Both the position numbers and the translations under genes were made by a program. A stretch of DNA of 44,008 bases from Phycisphaerales bacterium (lineage in GTDB: Bacteria > Planctomycetota > Phycisphaerae > Phycisphaerales > SM1A02): assembly GCA_020345805.1 (NCBI GenBank), contig CP070772.1, positions 47,300 through 91,307 of the forward strand, in the 5' to 3' direction. This document shows positions 41,363 through 44,008 of this stretch, in pieces. The first letter of the stretch is position 1, and each line of letters starts with the position of its first letter. The notes under the pieces were generated by a model that was not told where the DNA came from, did not search any database, and saw only the letters and a list, made by a program, of their open reading frames with translations.

Positions 41363-42322
41363 TCAGACGCGGCGCTCGTCAAACCGCCAGAGGCCCGCGG
41401 CGCGGGCGGCTTCGTGGGCCGCTGCGATCTCCACGGGAGTGGGGGGGCGGTTGATGTCAGAATAGCGCTCGTCGAATCCGACTTCGTGGGCCGGGCGGTA
41501 CTGCGGCATGATGTTCACGAACGTGTCGGGCGAAATCTCTTCGGACAGCCACCTGAAAATGGCGATGCTCTGATCGAGCTGGCCGGGCATGACGAGGTGA
41601 CGGATGAGCACGCCCCGGCAGGCGAGACCGTCGGTGGTGAAGTGAAGATCGCCGACCTGCCGGTGCATCTCGCCGATCGCATCGCGGGCCCGATGCGGAT
41701 AGTCCTTCGCCTTGCACAGCCGCTTTGCGCTTTCGCTATCCCAGAACTTGAAGTCCGGCATGTAGATGTCGACCAGGCCGTCCATGAGCTTCAGCGATTC
41801 GACGGCGTCATAAGCGCTGGTGTTGTAGACGACGGGCAGGGTCAGACCGGCGTCGATGGCCAGAGCCAGCGCCTCCACCACCTGCGGCACGACGTGCTCC
41901 GGGGTGACGAAGTTGATGTTGTGACAGCCCCGCGCTTCAAGCTCCAGCATGACCGCGGCGATGGCGGTGGCATCCAGCGGCTGGCCGCTGACCTTCTGCG
42001 ATATATCCGCGTTCTGGCAGAAGACGCAGCGGAGATTGCAGCCGGCGAAGAAGATGGTGCCGGAACCTCGCCATCCCCGCAGGCAGTCCTCCTCGCCCAG
42101 GTGCGGGAAGGCCGAGGAGACGAGGGCATGGCGGCCGACGTTGCAGAACTTCGTCTCGCCCTCGAGGCGATTGATGCCGCAGTTCCGGGGGCAGGCCCGG
42201 CAATCCTCGAGTTCTTTCCGGGCGCGGTCCACCCGTTCCGGAAGCGAAGCCCGCACATCCGGGTCCAGATAGGCGGTCCTCCCTTTGGGCATCACGAATT
42301 GCTCGGGATCACCGCGGGGCAT
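41363..42322 (-). CDS. PflA-like radical SAM protein
   Basis: 319 residues from ATG at 42322 (MPRGDPEQFVMPKGR); a GTG-type extension upstream lacks homology. N-terminal Cys set CRACPRNCGINR and TKFCNVG, then the radical SAM CxxxCxxC in FFAGCNLRCVFCQN (~residues 95-103). Later motifs INFVTPEHVVPQVVEAL, VYNTSAYDAVESL and VDIYMPDFKF match the uncharacterised pyruvate-formate-lyase-activating-enzyme-like family. It makes a 5'-deoxyadenosyl radical with a 4Fe-4S cluster; the substrate is unknown. No glycyl-radical enzyme is in the window. Confidence 0.9.
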   Translation of the reverse strand: MPRGDPEQFVMPKGRTAYLDPDVRASLPERVDRARKELEDCRACPRNCGINRLEGETKFCNVGRHALVSSAFPHLGEEDCLRGWRGSGTIFFAGCNLRCVFCQNADISQKVSGQPLDATAIAAVMLELEARGCHNINFVTPEHVVPQVVEALALAIDAGLTLPVVYNTSAYDAVESLKLMDGLVDIYMPDFKFWDSESAKRLCKAKDYPHRARDAIGEMHRQVGDLHFTTDGLACRGVLIRHLVMPGQLDQSIAIFRWLSEEISPDTFVNIMPQYRPAHEVGFDERYSDINRPPTPVEIAAAHEAARAAGLWRFDERRV

Positions 42323-42701
42323 GGCGTCTAACGATAGGGACCGGCGGGGAAGAATGGGGAGTCCGGGCAGTCGGCGCCGCGGCGTGAGAAGGGATGGTCG
42401 GAGTCTGCTGAGTAGGGGGGCAGGGTCAAGGAGGCAAGGGGAGAACACGCCACGGCGAGGGTTTCCGGACGGACCGGATTCAGCCGTCCCGCACGTCGGA
42501 GGGTGGTTCGATCGGGATTCCTGAAACTGAGATTGGGCCGGTCCGCCGGGCGCGGGATTCCCGCCTAGCAGGGAGATTATACGACATATCGATTTGCATC
42601 AATGGCACTGGCGTTGTTACCATATTTTCGCTTCCTTATTTGTTCTGCGCGGCGGCTGCGTTGCGCAGGGCCCCCCTGATCTCTTCCAGATGGGAGAACA
42701 G
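42323..42701. promoter_or_regulatory. 379-bp intergenic region with an AT-rich promoter-like patch
   Basis: Between the radical SAM gene (minus) and the NHL/dockerin gene (plus). The first ~240 bp show nothing recognisable. At 42594-42623 TTGCAT and TACCAT stand 18 bp apart in an AT-rich patch, a plausible sigma-70-like promoter ~75 bp before the NHL gene. GGGAGA at 42693-42698 is its likely ribosome site. Confidence 0.35.
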
Positions 42702-43796
42702 ATGATGATGAGCCGCATTATCCCGATTGGCAGCCTTGCGGTGGCGGTATCGGTCGCCGCAGCGGTTGGCCCCGGCGGGAAGCCCAGCGGACCCGGGAAC
42801 AGCGAAACGGTACCCTGGGGGTATGAAAAGCACACGATGAAGTCGCCCCTGCGGGTCGCCCTGGGACCCGACGGGCTCTTGTTCGTGTCCGATTATGCCT
42901 GGCAAAGGGTCCTGACGGTAAGGCAGGATAACCTGGGCATCCTCGACAGCTTCTCCGTTCGAGGCCGCCCCACGGCGGTCGGATTCCATGACGGGCGGAT
43001 CTTCGTGGGCAACGAAGCCACCGGCGTGATGGAAGTGCACTCCACCGACGGTCAGCTGCTCTACGAGTTCGAGACCCCGATCAAGCGACCCCATGACATC
43101 GCCATCAGCACCGAGCAGGAGCTGGTCTTCGTGGTCGATGCGAGCGCCAAGAGCGTGGAGGTCTTCACGCTCGAGGGAGACTACGTCCGCTCGATCCCCG
43201 CACCCGACGAGGAGCCTCTGGCCAGCCCGACCGCGGTGGCCCTGAGGCGGCAATCGTTGGGCGAAGACATCGACCGCAACGGTTCGGTGTCGCTGCAGGA
43301 CCTGATGGCCGTGCTCGGCGCCTGGCGAGAGCGGGGTGGTCCGGAGGATGTCAACCGTGACGGCATCGTCGATGTTCAGGACCTCTCCCGCGTCCTCGCA
43401 AAATGGGGCGCCAAGACCCCGGCGGAGGAAGTGCTGGTCAGCGACTACGGCAACCCCGCCCCCGACGCGATGATCGAACCGGCGGTGCGCATCTACGACC
43501 TTCAAGGCGTGCACCTTCAGACGATCTCGGGTTCGGAGCGCTTCTCGAGGCCGCAGGGGATGATGACAAACGGCAATGGGCAGGTGTTCGTCGCCGACAA
43601 CCTGCTCTGCAAGATCCTGGTGATTGACCTGGAGACCGGCGAGATCGTCCGGACGCTCGGCGAGTTCGGCGACGATACCGGGCAGTTGCGACTGCCTCTG
43701 GACGTGGTGATTGAACCGGGATCGGGCGACGTGTTCGTGACGAACAATCAACTCGGCCGGATCGAGGTCTTCCGGGAGGAGGGGCAGCAGCCATGA
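42702..43796 (+). CDS. exported NHL-repeat protein with inserted dockerin-like EF-hand pair
   Basis: 364 residues from ATG at 42702, four bases after GGGAGA; ATGs at 42690, 42705 and 42708 are alternatives. Signal peptide ~1-25 (PIGSLAVAVSVAAAV). NHL/beta-propeller strands occur on both sides of an insert: LRVALGPDGLLFVSD, PHDIAISTEQELVFVVD before, and PQGMMTNGNGQVFVAD, LPLDVVIEPGSGDVFVTN after. The insert (~residues 186-232) is a dockerin-like pair of calcium loops, DIDRNGSVSLQDLMAVLGAW and DVNRDGIVDVQDLSRVLAKW. Such modules are common at C-termini of planctomycete proteins; lying inside the propeller is unusual. Coupled by 4 bp to a CxxCH protein gene. Confidence 0.85.
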   Translation: MMMSRIIPIGSLAVAVSVAAAVGPGGKPSGPGNSETVPWGYEKHTMKSPLRVALGPDGLLFVSDYAWQRVLTVRQDNLGILDSFSVRGRPTAVGFHDGRIFVGNEATGVMEVHSTDGQLLYEFETPIKRPHDIAISTEQELVFVVDASAKSVEVFTLEGDYVRSIPAPDEEPLASPTAVALRRQSLGEDIDRNGSVSLQDLMAVLGAWRERGGPEDVNRDGIVDVQDLSRVLAKWGAKTPAEEVLVSDYGNPAPDAMIEPAVRIYDLQGVHLQTISGSERFSRPQGMMTNGNGQVFVADNLLCKILVIDLETGEIVRTLGEFGDDTGQLRLPLDVVIEPGSGDVFVTNNQLGRIEVFREEGQQP

Positions 43797-44008
43797 TGAA
43801 ACGACCCGCTTTGCTTGCACTGTTCCCAGTTGTGGCGGGATCGGTCTTCTTGTGGTCGCAGATCGCCGTCTCCGGAGACGACGGCGGTCCGGACGGCCCC
43901 AAGGACTGGAACCCCGCTCACGAATGTGACGGCTGCCACGGAACGCAGGGGCCAGAGGGCGACCCCACCTACGGTACGTCCGAGGAGCTCGAACTGCTCT
44001 GTCTGTCT
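43793..44008 (+). CDS. exported CxxCH protein, probable c-type cytochrome (cut by window end)
   Basis: The first 72 residues of a gene running off the window. ATGATG at 43793; the first ATG overlaps the upstream stop as ATGA. Signal peptide ~1-27 (LLALFPVVAGSVFLW), then an acidic Gly-rich stretch and a heme c attachment motif in HECDGCHGTQGPEGD (CDGCH), with a further Cys near the edge (LLCLS) that may open a second motif. Probably a periplasmic mono- or multiheme cytochrome working with the NHL protein. Type and heme count cannot be judged from this fragment. Confidence 0.7.
   Translation, partial: MMKRPALLALFPVVAGSVFLWSQIAVSGDDGGPDGPKDWNPAHECDGCHGTQGPEGDPTYGTSEELELLCLS

Noticed and set aside
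1..44008. CRISPR arrays, insertion sequences, prophage, tRNA or rRNA genes
   Set aside because: Looked for repeats, transposase or integrase motifs and tRNA-like cloverleafs by eye; none found. Short tRNAs could be missed without a covariance search.

Overview
The window is GC-rich bacterial chromosome. It most likely comes from a planctomycete of the Phycisphaerae type. The evidence is a short dockerin-like EF-hand repeat of the DxNxDGxVxxxDLxxVLxxWG kind inside a secreted NHL protein, two ECF sigma factors paired with planctomycete-style membrane anti-sigma partners, many secreted DUF-type proteins, and compact genes with ATGA or GTGA overlaps. This assignment is an inference from gene style, since no rRNA or other marker lies here. 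I saw no tRNA, rRNA, CRISPR array, insertion sequence, integrase or phage gene, so it reads as ordinary chromosome with several unusual genes.

Layout. 1-3.3 kb: the C-terminus of prephenate dehydrogenase, adenine deaminase, and two convergent Rrf2-family regulators. 3.5-12 kb: a carbohydrate uptake and degradation locus with an ABC binding protein and two permeases (minus strand), a GH2 glycosidase (plus), a GH172/DUF2961 protein (minus) and a MalK/UgpC-type ATPase (plus). Together these supply a complete importer and two glycoside hydrolases. 12-15 kb: an ECF sigma factor translationally coupled to an anti-sigma/YfbK-type protein that has lost its whole vWA domain. 15.2-17.6 kb: an SRAP (HMCES/YedK) DNA-protein crosslink protein and a PutP-type Na+/solute symporter. 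17.8-20.5 kb: a second ECF sigma/membrane partner pair, followed by a 35-codon basic ORF coupled to a periplasmic PDZ/coiled-coil protein and a strong terminator. 20.5-26.5 kb (minus strand): a Cys-rich DUF6485-type protein, a GNAT acetyltransferase, a YfcE-type phosphodiesterase, an HExxH lipoprotein, and valyl-tRNA synthetase with a zinc-ribbon insertion. 26.5-34 kb (mostly plus strand): a TPR lipoprotein, a small membrane protein, an S41 C-terminal processing peptidase, a tiny lipoprotein, an exported EEP-family phosphatase/nuclease and a Tat-exported amidase. 34-42.4 kb: tryptophan synthase beta, an ArsR regulator coupled to a Cys-rich MtrA-like/DUF4346 protein, formate-tetrahydrofolate ligase, a Lon-related protease and a PflA-like radical SAM enzyme. 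42.7-44 kb: a secreted NHL protein with an inserted dockerin-like module, coupled to the start of a CxxCH (cytochrome c-like) protein cut by the window end.

Most noteworthy are the ArsR/MtrA-like operon beside fhs (possible corrinoid/folate C1 chemistry in a bacterium, with a perfect palindrome as candidate operator), the vWA-less YfbK-type sigma partner, the overlooked 35-codon ORF, and the GH2 enzyme with Cys where the clan GH-A Asn normally precedes the catalytic acid.
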